Part shown: piece by piece, positions 30,501-46,400 of the stretch
Position numbering within the stretch: position 1 is the stretch's first letter
Layout: every line of letters starts with the position of its first letter
Origin: Eretmocerus hayati
Lineage: Eukaryota; Arthropoda; Insecta; Hymenoptera; Aphelinidae
Assembly (NCBI GenBank): GCA_029851415.1
Contig: CM056742.1
Location: forward strand, 82,822,748 to 82,886,747
Length of the DNA: 64,000 nt
Direction of reading: 5' to 3'
The notes under the pieces: model-generated
Database searches by the model: none
Told to the model about the DNA's origin: nothing
What the model saw: only the letters and a program-made list of their open reading frames with translations
Program-made: the position numbers and the translations under genes

Positions 30501-33500
30501 GTTCTCGATTACGGATACCACAGCGAGTTCTCGATCGCGGTTACCACATTGAGTTCTTGATCACGGAAACCACCTTGAGTTCTCGATCACGAGTTTCAAA
30601 TTGGGTTCTCGAGCACGAGTACCACTTCGAGTTCTCAATCACGGATATCATATTGAGTTCTCGATCACGAGTGCCACATTTTTTTCCGATCACGAATACC
30701 ACATTGAGTTCTCGATCGGGGTTACTACATTGAGTTCTGGATCTCTAGTATCACATTGAGTTCTCGATCACGGATACTACATTGAGTTCTCGAACAAGAG
30801 CACCACATTGGGTTCTCGATCATGAGTACCACATTGAGTTCTTCGTCACGGGTACCACATTGAGTTCTCGAACCTGGAGACTACATTGAAATCTCCATCA
30901 CGAGTACCACAGTGAGTTCTCGATCACGGATACGACATTGAGTTCTCGAACAACAGTACCACATTGGGTTCTCGATCACGAATACCACATCGAGTTCTCG
31001 ATCGAGGTTACCACATTGAGTTCTCGATCACGAGTACCACATCGAGTTCTCGATCACGGATACCACATTGAGTTCTTGGTCACGAATACCACATTGAATT
31101 CTCGATCTCGAATACCAGTTTGAGTTCTCGATCACGAATACTAACTTGAGTTCTCGATCTTGATCACCACATTGAGTTCTCGATTACGAGCATCACGTTG
31201 AGTTCTCGATCAAGAATACCACATTGAGTTCTCGGTCACGGTTACCACCCCGAGCTCTCGATCACGAATACCACTTCGAGCTCTCGATCACGGATACTAC
31301 ATTGAGTTCTCGATCACGCTAACCACATTGAGTTCTTGATCACGGATACCTCATTGAGTTCTCGCTCACGAGTACCATATCGAGTTCCTGATCACGGATA
31401 CCACATTGAGTTCACGAGAACTACATTGAGTTTTCGATCACGAGTACCACATGAAGTTCTCGATCACGGGTACGACAGTGAGTTCTCGATCACGGATACC
31501 ACATTGGGTTCTCGATAACGGATACCACATCGATTCCTCCATCACGAGTACTACATTAAGTTTTAGATCACGGATACCACATTGACAACTCGATCACGAG
31601 TACCACATTGAGTTGTCCATCATGGATACCACATTGAATTCTCGATCACGAGTACCACATTGGGTTCTAGATCACGAGTACCACATTGAGTTCTCGATCA
31701 CGGATACCACAGCAAGTTCTCGATCACGAGTACCACATTAAGTTCTTGATCACGGATACCACCTTGAGTTCTCGATCACGAATACCACATTGGGTTCTCG
31801 ATCACGAATTCCACATTGGGTTCTCGATCACCAGTACCACAATGAGTGCTCGATCACGGATACCACATTGAGTTCTCGATCACGAGTACCGTTTTGAGTT
31901 CTCGATCTCGATTACCACATTGAGTTCTAGATCACGAGCATCACATTGAGTTCTCGATCAAGAATACCACGGCGAGCTCTCGAAAACGGGTACGACATTG
32001 AGTTCTTGAACAAGAGTACCACATTGGGTTCTCGATCACGGATTCCACATCGAGTTCTCGATCACGAGTACCACATTGAGTTCTCGATCACGGATACTAC
32101 ATTGAGTTCTCGAACAAGAGTACCACATTGGGTTCTCGATCACGAGTACCACATTGAGTTCCTGATCACGGATACCACATTGAGTTCTCGATCACGAGTA
32201 CCACATCGAGTTCTCGATCACGGATACCACATTGAGTTCTTGGTCACGAATATCACATTGAATTCTTGATCACGAATACCACTTTGAGTTCTCGATCACG
32301 AGTACCACACCAAGTTCCTGATCACGGATACCACATTGAGTTCTCGATCACGGTTACCACATTGAGTTCTCGATCACGAGTACTGTTCTGAGTTCTCGAT
32401 CTCGATTACCACATTGAGTTCTCGATCACGAGCATCACATTGAGTTCTCGATCAAGAATACCACGGCGAGGTCTCGGTCACGGATACCACATTGGGTTCT
32501 CGTTTACGGATACCACATCGATTTCTCGATCACGAGTACTACATTAAGTTTTCGATCACGGATACCACATTGACAACTCGATCACGAGTACCACATTGAG
32601 TTGTCCATCATGGATACCACATTGAGTTCTCGATCACGAGTACCACATTGGGTTCTAGATCACGAGTACCACATTGAGTTCTCGATCACGGATACCACAG
32701 CAAGTTCTCGATCACGAGTACCACATTAAGTTCTTGATCACGGATACCACCTTGAGTTCTCGATCAAGAATACCACATTGGGTTCTCGATCACGAGTTCC
32801 ACATTGGGTTCTCGATCACGAGTTCCACAATGAGTACTCGATCACGGTTACCACATTGAGTTCTCGATCACGAGTACCGTTTTGAGTTCTCGATCTCGAT
32901 TACCACATTGAGTTCTCGATCACGAAAACCACACTGTTTCTCGGTCACGGATTCCACATCGAGTTCTTGATCACGAGCATCACATTGAGTTCTCGATCAA
33001 GAATACCACGGCGAGCTCTCGAAAACGGGTACGACATTGAGTTCTTGAACAAGAGTACCACATTGGGTTCTCGATCACGGATTCCACATTGAGTTCTCGA
33101 TCACGAGTACCACATTGAGTTCTCGATCACGGATACTACATTGTGTTCTCGAACAAGAGTACCACATTGGGTTCTCAATCACGAGTACCACATTGAGTTC
33201 CTGATCACGGATACCACCTTGAGTTCTCGATCAAGAATACCACATTGGGTTCTCGATCACGAGTTCCGCATTGGGTTCTCGATCACGAGTACCACAATGA
33301 GTACTCGATCACGGATACCACATTGAGTTCTCGATCACGAGTACCGTTTTGAGTTCTCGATCTCGATTACCACATTGAGTTACGATCACGAAAACCACAC
33401 TGTTTCTCGGTCACGGATTCCACATCGAGTTCTTGATCACGAGCATCACATTGAGTTCTCGATCAAGAATACCACGGCGAGCTCTCGAAAACGGGTACGA

Positions 33501-36500
33501 CATTGAGTTCTTGAACAAGAAAACCACATTGGGTTCTCGATCACGGATTCCACATTGAGTTCTCGATCAAGAATACCACATTGGGTTCTCGATCACGAGT
33601 TCCGCATTGGGTTCTCGATCACGAGTACCACATTGAGTTCTCGATCACGGATACTACATTGAGTTCTCGAACAAGAGTACCACATTGGGTTCTCAATCAC
33701 GAGTACCACATTGAGTTCCTGATCACGGATACCACATTGAGTTCTCGATCACGAGTACCACATCGAGTTCTCGATCACGGATGCCACATTGAGTTCTTGG
33801 TCACGAATATCACATTGAATTCTTGATCACGAATACCACTTTGAGTTCTCGATCACGAGTACCTCACCAAGTTCCTCATCACGGATACCACATTGAGTTC
33901 TCGATCACGAGTACCACATCGAGTTCTTGATCACGGTTACCACATTGAGTTCTCGATCACGAGTACTGTTCTGAGTTCTCGATCTCGATTACCACATTGA
34001 GTTCTCGATCACGAGCATCACATTGAGTTCTCGATCAAGAATACCACGGCGAGGTCTCGGTCACGGATACCACATTGGGTTCTCGTTTACGGATACCACA
34101 TCGATTTCTCGATCACGAGTACTACATTAAGTTTTCGATCACGGATACCACATTGACAACTCAATCACGAGTACCACATTGAGTTGTCCATCATGGATAC
34201 CACATTGAGTTCTCGATCACGAGTACCACATTGGGTTCTAGATCACGAGTACCACATTGAGTTCTCGATCACGGATACCACAGCAAGTTCTCGATCACGA
34301 GTACCACATTAAGTTCTTGATCACGGATACCACCTTGAGTTCTCGATCAAGAATACCACATTGGGTTCTCGATCACGAGTTCCACATTGGGTTCTCGATC
34401 ACGAGTACCACAATGAGTACTCGATCACGGATACCACATTGAGTTCTCGATCACGAGTACCGTTTTGAGTTCTCGATCTCGATTACCACATTGAGTTCTC
34501 GATCACGAAAACCTTACTGTCTCTCGGTCACGGATTCCAGATCGAGTTCTTGATCACGAGCATCACATTGAGTTCTCGATCAAGAATACCACGGCGAGCT
34601 CTCGAAAACGGGTACGACATTGAGTTCTTGAACAAGAGTATCACATTGGGTTCTCGATCACGGATTCCACATTGAGTTCTCGATCACGAGTACCACATTG
34701 AGTTCTCGATCACGGATACTACATTGAGTTCTCGAACAAGAGTACCACATTGGGTTCTCGATCACGAGTACCACATTGAGTTCCTGATCACGGATACCAT
34801 ATTGAGTTCTCGATCACGAGTACCACATCGAGTTCTCGATCACGGATACCACATTGAGTTCTTGGTCACGAATATCACATTGAATTCTTGATCACGAATA
34901 CCACTTTGAGTTCTCGATCACGAGTACCACACCAAGTTCCTGATCACGGATACCACATTGAGTTCTCGATCACGGTTACCACATTGAGTTCTCGATCACG
35001 AGTACTGTTCTGAGTTCTCGATCTCGATTACCACATTGAGTTCTCGATCACGAGCATCACATTGAGTTCTCGATCGAGAATACCACGGCGAGGTCTCGGT
35101 CACGGATACCACATTGGGTTCTCGTTCACGGATACCACATCGATTTCTCGATCACGAGTACTACATTAAGTTTTCGATCACGGATACCACATTGACAACT
35201 CGATCACGAGTACCACATTGAGTTGTCCATCATGGATACCACATTGAGTTCTCGATCACGAGTACCACATTGGGTTCTAGATCACGAGTACCACATTGAG
35301 TTCTCGATCACGGATACCACAGCAAGTTCTCGATCACGAGTACCACATTAAGTTCTTGATCACGGATACCACCTTGAGTTCTCGATCAAGAATACCACAT
35401 TGGGTTCTCGATCACGAGTTCCACATTGGGTTCTCGATCACGAGTACCACAATGAGTACTCGATCACGGATACCACATTGAGTTCTCGATCACGAGTACC
35501 GTTTTGAGTTCTCGATCTCGATTACCACATTGAGTTCTCGATCACGAAAACCTTACTGTTCCTCGGTTACGGATTCCAGATCGAGTTCTTGATCACGAGC
35601 ATCACATTGAGTTCTCGATCAAGAATACCACGGCGAGCTCTCGAAAACGGGTACGACATTGAGTTCTTGAACAAGAGTATCACATTGGGTTCTCGATCAC
35701 GGATTCCACATTGAGTTCTCGATCACGGATACTACATTGAGTTCTCGAACAAGAGTACCACATTGAGTTCTCGATCACGAGTACCACATTGAGTTCCTGA
35801 TCACGGATACCACATTGAGTTCTCGATCACGAGTACCACATCGAGTTCTCGATCACGGATACCACATTGAGTTCTTGGTCACGAATATCACATTGAATTC
35901 TTGATCACGAATACCACTTTGAGTTCTCGATCACGAGTACCACACCAAGTTCCTGATCACGGATACCACACTGAGTTCTCGATTACGGTTACCACATTGA
36001 GTTCTCGATCAAGAATACCACATTGGGTTCTCGATCACGAGTTCCACATTGGGTTCTCGATCACGAGTACCACAATGAGTACTCGATCACGGATACCACA
36101 TTGAGTTCTCGATCACGAGTACCGTTTTGAGTTCTCGATCTCGATTACCACATTGAGTTCTCGATCACGAAAACCTTACTGTCTCTCGGTCACGGATTCC
36201 AGATCGAGTTCTTGATCACGAGCATCACATTGAGTTCTCGATCAAGAATACCACGGCGAGCTCTCGAAAACGGGTACGACATTGAGTTCTTGAACAAGAG
36301 TTCCACATTGGGTTCTCGATCACGAGTTCCACAATGAGTACTCGATCACGGTTACCACATTGAGTTCTCGATCACGAGTACCGTTTTGAGTTCTCGATCT
36401 CGATTACCACATTGAGTTCTCGATCACGAAAACCACACTGTTTCTCGGTCACGGATTCCACATCGAGTTCTTGATCACGAGCATCACATTGAGTTCTCGA

Positions 36501-39500
36501 TCAAGAATACCACGGCGAGCTCTCGAAAACGGGTACGACATTGAGTTCTTGAACAAGAGTACCACATTGGGTTCTCGATCACGGATTCCACATTGAGTTC
36601 TCGATCACGAGTACCACATTGAGTTCTCGATCACGGATACTACATTGAGTTCTCGAACAAGAGTACCACATTGGGTTCTCAATCACGAGTACCACATCGA
36701 GTTCCTGATCACGGATACCACCTTGAGTTCTCGATCAAGAATACCACATTGGGTCCTCGATCACGAGTTCCGCATTGGGTTCTCGATCACGAGTACCACA
36801 ATGAGTACTCGATCACGGATACCACATTGAGTTCTCGATCACGAGTACCGTTTTGAGTTCTCGATCTCGATTACCACATTGAGTTACGATCACGAAAACC
36901 ACACTGTTTCTCGGTCACGGATTCCACATCGAGTTCTTGATCACGAGCATCACATTGAGTTCTCGATCAAGAATACCACGGCGAGCTCTCGAAAACGGGT
37001 ACGACATTGAGTTCTTGAACAAGAAAACCACATTGGGTTCTCGATCACGGATTCCACATTGAGTTCTCGATCAAGAATACCACATTGGGTTCTCGATCAC
37101 GAGTTCCGCATTGGGTTCTCGATCACGAGTACCACATTGAGTTCTCGATCACGGATACTACATTGAGTTCTCGAACAAGAGTACCACATTGGGTTCTCAA
37201 TCACGAGTACCACATTGAGTTCCTGATCACGGATACCACATTGAGTTCTCGATCACGAGTACCACATCGAGTTCTCGATCACGGATGCCACATTGAGTTC
37301 TTGGTCACGAATATCACATTGAATTCTTGATCACGAATACCACTTTGAGTTCTCGATCACGAGTACCTCACCAAGTTCCTCATCACGGATACCACATTGA
37401 GTTCTCGATCACGAGTACCAAATCGAGTTCTTGATCACGGTTACCACATTGAGTTCTCGATCACGAGTACTGTTCTGAGTTCTCGATCTCGATTACCACA
37501 TTGAGTTCTCGATCACGAGCATCACATTGAGTTCTCGATCAAGAATACCACGGCGAGGTCTCGGTCACGGATACCACATTGGGTTCTCGTTTACGGATAC
37601 CACATCGATTTCTCGATCACGAGTACTACATTAAGTTTTCGATCACGGATACCACATTGACAACTCAATCACGAGTACCACATTGAGTTGTCCATCATGG
37701 ATACCACATTGAGTTCTCGATCACGAGTACCACATTGGGTTCTAGATCACGAGTACCACATTGAGTTCTCGATCACGGATACCACAGCAAGTTCTCGATC
37801 ACGAGTACCACATTAAGTTCTTGATCACGGATACCACCTTGAGTTCTCGATCAAGAATACCACATTGGGTTCTCGATCACGAGTTCCACATTGGGTTCTC
37901 GATCACGAGTACCACAATGAGTACTCGATCACGGATACCACCTTGAGTTCTCGATCAAGAATACCACATTGGGTTCTCGATCACGAGTTCCACATTGGGT
38001 TCTCGATCACGAGTACCACAATGAGTACTCGATCACGGATACCACATTGAGTTCTCGATCACGAGTACCGTTTTGAGTTCTCGATCTCGATTACCACATT
38101 GAGTTCTCGATCACGAAAACCTTACTGTCTCTCGGTCACGGATTCCAGATCGAGTTCTTGATCACGAGCATCACATTGAGTTCTCGATCAAGAATACCAC
38201 GGCGAGCTCTCGAAAACGGGTACGACATTGAGTTCTTGAACAAGAGTATCACATTGGGTTCTCGATCACGGATTCCACATTGAGTTCTCGATCACGAGTA
38301 CCACATTGAGTTCTCGATCACGGATACTACATTGAGTTCTCGAACAAGAGTACCACATTGGGTTCTCGATCACGAGTACCACATTGAGTTCCTGATCACG
38401 GATACCATATTGAGTTCTCGATCACGAGTACCACATCGAGTTCTCGATCACGGATACCACATTGAGTTCTTGGTCACGAATATCACATTGAATTCTTGAT
38501 CACGAATACCACTTTGAGTTCTCGATCACGAGTACCACACCAAGTTCCTGATCACGGATACCACATTGAGTTCTCGATCACGGTTACCACATTGAGTTCT
38601 CGATCACGAGTACTGTTCTGAGTTCTCGATCTCGATTACCACATTGAGTTCTCGATCACGAGCATCACATTGAGTTCTCGATCGAGAATACCACGGCGAG
38701 GTCTCGGTCACGGATACCACATTGGGTTCTCGTTCACGGATACCACATCGATTTCTCGATCACGAGTACTACATTAAGTTTTCGATCATGGATACCACAT
38801 TGACAACTCGATCACGAGTACCACATTGAGTTGTCCATCATGGATACCACATTGAGTTCTCGATCACGAGTACCACATTGGGTTCTAGATCACGAGTACC
38901 ACATTGAGTTCTCGATCACGGATACCACAGCAAGTTCTCGATCACGAGTACCACATTAAGTTCTTGATCACGGATACCACCTTGAGTTCTCGATCAAGAA
39001 TACCACATTGGGTTCTCGATCACGAGTTCCACATTGGGTTCTCGATCACGAGTACCACAATGAGTACTCGATCACGGATACCACATTGAGTTCTCGATCA
39101 CGAGTACCGTTTTGAGTTCTCGATCTCGATTACCACATTGAGTTCTCGATCACGAAAACCTTACTGTTCCTCGGTTACGGATTCCAGATCGAGTTCTTGA
39201 TCACGAGCATCACATTGAGTTCTCGATCAAGAATACCACGGCGAGCTCTCGAAAACGGGTACGACATTGAGTTCTTGAACAAGAGTATCACATTGGGTTC
39301 TCGATCACGGATTCCACATTGAGTTCTCGATCACGGATACTACATTGAGTTCTCGAACAAGAGTACCACATTGAGTTCTCGATCACGAGTACCACATTGA
39401 GTTCCTGATCACGGATACCACATTGAGTTCTCGATCACGAGTACCACATCGAGTTCTCGATCACGGATACCACATTGAGTTCTTGGTCACGAATATCACA

Positions 39501-40430
39501 TTGAATTCTTGATCACGAATACCACTTTGAGTTCTCGATCACGAGTACCACACCAAGTTCCTGATCACGGATACCTTACTGAGTTCTCGATTACGGTTAC
39601 CACATTGAGTTCTCGATCACGAGTACTGTCCTGAGTTCTCGATCTCGATTACCACATTGAGTTCTCGATCACGAGCATCACATTGAGTTCTCGATCGAGA
39701 ATACCACGGCGAGGTCTCGGTCACGGATACCACATTGGGTTCTCGTTCACGGATACCACATCGATTTCTCGATCACGAGTACTACATTAAGTTTTCGATC
39801 ACGCATACCACATTGACAACTCGATCACGAGTACCACATTGAGTTGTCCATCATGGATACCACATTGAGTTCTCGATCACGAGTACCACATTGGGTTCTA
39901 GATCACGAGTACCACATTGAGTTCTCGATCACGGATACCACAGCAAGTTCTCGATCACGAGTACCACATTAAGTTCTTGATCACGGATACCACCTTGAGT
40001 TCTCGATCAAGAATACCACATTGGGTTCTCGATCACGAGTTCCACATTGGGTTCTCGATCACGAGTACCACAATGAGTACTCGATCACGGATACCACATT
40101 GAGTTCTCGATCACGAGTACCGTTTTGAGTTCTCGATCTCGATTACCACATTGAGTTCTCGATCACGAAAACCACACTGTTTCTCGGTCACGGATTCCAC
40201 ATCGAGTTCTTGATCACGAGCATCACATTGAGTTCTCAATCAAGAATACCACGGCGAGCTCTCGAAAACGGGTACGACATTGAGTTCTTGAACAAGAGTA
40301 CCACATTGGGTTCTCGATCACGGATTCCACATTGAGTTCTCGATCACGATTACCACATTGAGTTCTCGATCACGGATACTACATTGAGTTCTCGAACAAG
40401 AGTACCACATTGGGTTCTCGATCACGAGTA
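26243..40430. repeat. 14.19-kb satellite superblock, copy 1
   Basis: Every distinctive variant in this interval recurs 14,187 bp downstream (27126 to 41313, 28515 to 42702, 31336 to 45523, 33581 to 47768, 35296 to 49483). After an extra unit the offset becomes 14,213 (35901 to 50114, 39917 to 54130). The match begins near 26,243: before it, 26,221-26,240 differs from 40,408-40,427. Differences inside are rare single bases. It contains nested repeats: about 1,039/1,013 bp (34257, 35296; 38904, 39917) and 3,504 bp (33141 to 36645, 34257 to 37761). Confidence 0.85.
27551..30845. repeat. 3.3-kb satellite block, copy B
   Basis: Tandem partner of 24285-27550 with only scattered substitutions. Both blocks share the unusual short unit with seven T followed by CCGATCACG (about 27,387 and 30,680), which shows common descent and not independent mutation. 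Confidence 0.8.
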
Positions 40431-43400
40431 CCACATCGAGTTTCTGATCACGGATACCACATTGAGTTCACGAGTACTACATTGAGTTTTCGATCACGAG
40501 TACCACATTAAGTTCTAGATCACGGATACGACAGTGAGTTCTCGATCACGGATACCACATTGGGTTCTCGATAACGGATACCACATCGTTTTCTCCATCA
40601 CGAGTACCACATTAAGTTTTCGATCACGGATACCACATTGACAACTCGATCACGAGTACCACATTGAGTTGTCCATCATGGATACCACATTGAGTTCTCG
40701 ATCACGAGTACCACATTGGGTTCTAGATCACGAGTACCACATTGAGTTCTCGATCACGGATACCACAGCAAGTTCTCGATCACGAGTACCACATTAAGTT
40801 CTTGATCACGGATACCACCTTGAGTTCTCGATCACGGATACCACATTGAGTTCTCGATCACGAGTACCGTTTTGAGTTCTCGATCTCGATCACCACATTG
40901 AGTTCTCGATCACGAAAACCACAGTGTTTCTCGGTCACGAATTCCACATCGAGTTCTTGATCACGAGCATCACATTGAGTTCTCGATCAAGAATACCACG
41001 GCGAGCTCTCGAAAACGGGTACGACATTGAGTTCTTGAACAAGAGTACCACATTGGGTTCTCGATCACGGATTCCACATTGAGTTCTCGATCACGAGTAC
41101 CACACCGAGTTCCTGATCACGGATACCACATTGAGTTCTCGATCACGAGTAACACATCGAGTTCTCGATCACGGTTACCACATTGAGTTCTCGATCACGA
41201 GTACCGTTCTGAGCTCTCGATCTCGATTACCACATTGAGTTCTCGATCACGAGCATCACATTGAGTTCTCGATCAAGAATACCACGGCGAGGTCTCGGTC
41301 ACGGATACCACATTGGGTTCTCGTTTACGGATACCACATCGATTCCTCGATCACGAGTACCACATTTCTTTCTCGATCACGAGTACCACATTTAGTTCTC
41401 GATTACGGATACCACAGCGAGTTCTCGATCGCGGTTACCACATTGAGTTCTTGATCACGGAAACCACCTTGAGTTCTCGATCACGAGTTTCAAATTGGGT
41501 TCTCGAGCACGAGTACCACTTCGAGTTCTCAATCACGGATATCATATTGAGTTCTCGATCACGAGTGCCACATTTTTTTCCGATCACGAATACCACATTG
41601 AGTTCTCGATCGGGGTTACTACATTGAGTTCTGGATCTCTAGTATCACATTGAGTTCTCGATCACGGATACTACATTGAGTTCTCGAACAAGAGCACCAC
41701 ATTGGGTTCTCGATCACGAGTACCACATTGAGTTCTTCGTCACGGGTACCACATTGAGTTCTTGATCACGGATACCACCTTGAGTTCTCGATCACGAGTT
41801 TCAAATTGGGTTCTCGAGCACGAGTACCACATTGAGTTCTCGATCACGGATACCACATTGAGTTCTCGATCACGAGTGCCACATATGGTTCTCGATCACG
41901 AATACCACATTAACTTCTCGATCGGGGTTACTACATTGAGTTCTCGATCTCTAGTACCACATTGAGTTCTCGATCACGGATACTACATTGAGTTCTCGAA
42001 CAAGAGTACCACATTGGGTTCTCGATCACGAGTACCACATTCAGTTCTTCGTCACCGGTACCACATTGAGTTCTCGAACATGGAGACTACATTGAAATCT
42101 CGATCACGAGTACCACAATGAGTTCAGGATCACGGATACGACATTGAGTTCTCGAACAACAGTACCACATTGGGTTCTCGATCACGAATACCACATTGAA
42201 ACCTCGATCACGGATACTACATTGAGTTCTCGATCAAGACTACCACATTGAGTTCTTGATCACGGATATCTCATTGAGTTCTCGCTCACGAGTACCACAT
42301 CGAGTTCCTGATCACGAGTACCACATCGAGTTCTCTATCACGAGTACCACATCGAGTTCTTGATCACGGATACCACATTGAGTTCTCGATCACGAGTACC
42401 GTTTCGAGTTCTCGATCTCGATTACCACATTGAGTTCTCGATCACGAGCATCACATTGAGTTCTCGGTCAAGAATACCACGGCGAGCTCTCGGTCACGGA
42501 TACCACATTGGGTTCTCGATGATGGATACCACATCGATTTCTCGATCACGAGTACCACATTGGGTTCTCTATCACGAGTACCACATCGAGTTCTTGATCA
42601 CGGATACCACATTGAGTTCTCGATTACGAGTACCGTTTCGAATTCTCGATCTCGATTACCACATTGAGTTCTCGATCACGAGCATCACATTGAGTTCTCG
42701 ATCAAGAATACCACGTCGAACTCTCGGTCACGGATACCACATTGGGTTCTCGATCACGGATACCACAGCGAGTTCTCGAACACGAGTACCACATTAAGTT
42801 CTTGATCACGGATACCACCTTGAGTTCTCGATCACGAGTTTCGAATTGGGTTCTCGAGCACGGATACCACCTTGAAATCTCGATCACGAGTTTCAAATTG
42901 GGTTCTCGAGCACGAGTACCACATTGAGTTCTCGATCACGAGTGCCACATTTGGTTCTCGATCACGAATACCACATTGAGTTCTCGATCGGGGTACTACA
43001 TTGAGTTCTCGATCTCTAGTACCACATTGAGTTCTCGATCACGGATACTACATTGAGTTCTCGAACAAGAGTACCACATTGAGTTCTCGATCTCTAGTAC
43101 CACATTGAGTTCTCGATCACGGATACTACATTGAGTTCTCGAACAAGAGTACCACATTGGGTTCTCGATCACGAGTACCACATTCAGTTCTTCGTCACCG
43201 GTACCACATTGAGTTCTCGAACACGGAGACTACATTGAAATCTCGATCACGAGTACCACAGTGAGTTCACGATCACGGATACTACATTGAGTTCTCGAAC
43301 AAGAGTACCACATTGGGTTCTCGATCACGAGTACCACCTTGAGTTCCTGATCACGGATACCACATTGAGTTCTCGATCACGAGTACCACATCGAGTTCTC

Positions 43401-46400
43401 GATCACGGATACCACATTGAGTTTTTGGTCACGAATACCACATTGAATTCTCGATCACGAATACCACTTTGAGTTCTCGATCACGAATACTAACTTGAGT
43501 TCTCGATCTTGATCACCACATTGAGTTCTCGATTACGAGCATCACGTTGAGTTCTCGATCAAGAATACCACATCGAGTTCACGGTCACGGTTACCACCCC
43601 GAGCTCTCGATCACGAATACCACTTCGAGCTCTCGATCACGGATACTACATTGAGTTCTCGATCACGCTAACAACATTGAGTTCATGATCACGGATACCC
43701 CATTGAGTTCTCGCTCACGAGTACCACATCGAGTTCCTGATCACGGATACCACATTGAGTTCACGAGCACTACATTGAGTTTTCGATCACGAGTACCACA
43801 TTAAGTTCTAGATCACGGATACGACAGTGAGTTCTCGATCACGGATACCACATTGGGTTCTCGATAACGGATACCACATCGTTTTCTCCATCACGAGTAC
43901 CACATTAAGTTTTCGATCACGGATACCACATTGACAACTCGATCACGAGTACCACATTGAGTTGTCCATCATGGATACCACATTGAGTTCTCGATCACGA
44001 GTACCACATTGGGTTCTAGATCACGAGTACCACATTGAGTTCTCGATCACGGATACCACAGCAAGTTCTCGATCACGAGTACCACATTAAGTTCTTGATC
44101 ACGGATACCACCTTGAGTTCTCGATCACGGATACCACATTGAGTTCTCGATCACGAGTACCGTTTTGAGTTCTCGATCTCGATCACCACATTGAGTTCTC
44201 GATCACGAAAACCACAGTGTTTCTCGGTCACGGATTCCACATCGAGTTCTTGATCACGAGCATCACATTGAGTTCTCGATCAAGAATACCACGGCGAGCT
44301 CTCGAAAACGGGTACGACATTGAGTTCTTGAACAAGAGTACCACATTGGGTTCTCGATCACGGATTCCACATTGAGTTCTCGATCACGAGTACCACACCG
44401 AGTTCCTGATCACGGATACCACATTGAGTTCTCGATCACGAGTAACACATCGAGTTCTCGATCACGGTTACCACATTAAGTTCTCGATCACGAGTACCGT
44501 TCTGAGCTCTCGATCTCGATTACCACATTGAGTTCTCGATCACGAGCATCACATTGAGTTCTCGATCAAGAATACCACGGCGAGGTCTCGGTCACGGATA
44601 CCACATTGGGTTCTCGTTTACGGATACCACATCGATTTCTCGATCACGAGTACCACATTTCTTTCTCGATCACGAGTACCACATTGAGTTCTCGATTACG
44701 GATACCACAGCGAGTTCTCGATCGCGGTTACCACATTGAGTTCTTGATCACGGAAACCACCTTGAGTTCTCGATCACGAGTTTCAAATTGGGTTCTCGAG
44801 CACGAGTACCACTTCGAGTTCTCAATCACGGATATCATATTGAGTTCTCGATCACGAGTGCCACATTTTTTTCCGATCACGAATACCACATTGAGTTCTC
44901 GATCGGGGTTACTACATTGAGTTCTGGATCTCTAGTATCACATTGAGTTCTCGATCACGGATACTACATTGAGTTCTCGAACAAGAGCACCACATTGGGT
45001 TCTCGATCATGAGTACCACATTGAGTTCTTCGTCACGGGTACCACATTGAGTTCTCGAACCTGGAGACTACATTGAAATCTCCATCACGAGTACCACAGT
45101 GAGTTCTCGATCACGGATACGACATTGAGTTCTCGAACAACAGTACCACATTGGGTTCTCGATCACGAATACCACATCGAGTTCTCGATCGAGGTTACCA
45201 CATTGAGTTCTCGATCACGAGTACCACATCGAGTTCTCGATCACGGATACCACATTGAGTTCTTGGTCACGAATACCACATTGAATTCTCGATCTCGAAT
45301 ACCAGTTTGAGTTCTCGATCACGAATACTAACTTGAGTTCTCGATCTTGATCACCACATTGAGTTCTCGATTACGAGCATCACGTTGAGTTCTCGATCAA
45401 GAATACCACATTGAGTTCTCGGTCACGGTTACCACCCCGAGCTCTCGATCACGAATACCACTTCGAGCTCTCGATCACGGATACTACATTGAGTTCTCGA
45501 TCACGCTAACCACATTGAGTTCTTGATCACGGATACCTCATTGAGTTCTCGCTCACGAGTACCATATCGAGTTCCTGATCACGGATACCACATTGAGTTC
45601 ACGAGAACTACATTGAGTTTTCGATCACGAGTACCACATGAAGTTCTCGATCACGGGTACGACAGTGAGTTCTCGATCACGGATACCACATTGGGTTCTC
45701 GATAACGGATACCACATCGATTCCTCCATCACGAGTACTACATTAAGTTTTAGATCACGGATACCACATTGACAACTCGATCACGAGTACCACATTGAGT
45801 TGTCCATCATGGATACCACATTGAATTCTCGATCACGAGTACCACATTGGGTTCTAGATCACGAGTACCACATTGAGTTCTCGATCACGGATACCACAGC
45901 AAGTTCTCGATCACGAGTACCACATTAAGTTCTTGATCACGGATACCACCTTGAGTTCTCGATCACGAATACCACATTGGGTTCTCGATCACGAATTCCA
46001 CATTGGGTTCTCGATCACCAGTACCACAATGAGTGCTCGATCACGGATACCACATTGAGTTCTCGATCACGAGTACCGTTTTGAGTTCTCGATCTCGATT
46101 ACCACATTGAGTTCTAGATCACGAGCATCACATTGAGTTCTCGATCAAGAATACCACGGCGAGCTCTCGAAAACGGGTACGACATTGAGTTCTTGAACAA
46201 GAGTACCACATTGGGTTCTCGATCACGGATTCCACATCGAGTTCTCGATCACGAGTACCACATTGAGTTCTCGATCACGGATACTACATTGAGTTCTCGA
46301 ACAAGAGTACCACATTGGGTTCTCGATCACGAGTACCACATTGAGTTCCTGATCACGGATACCACATTGAGTTCTCGATCACGAGTACCACATCGAGTTC

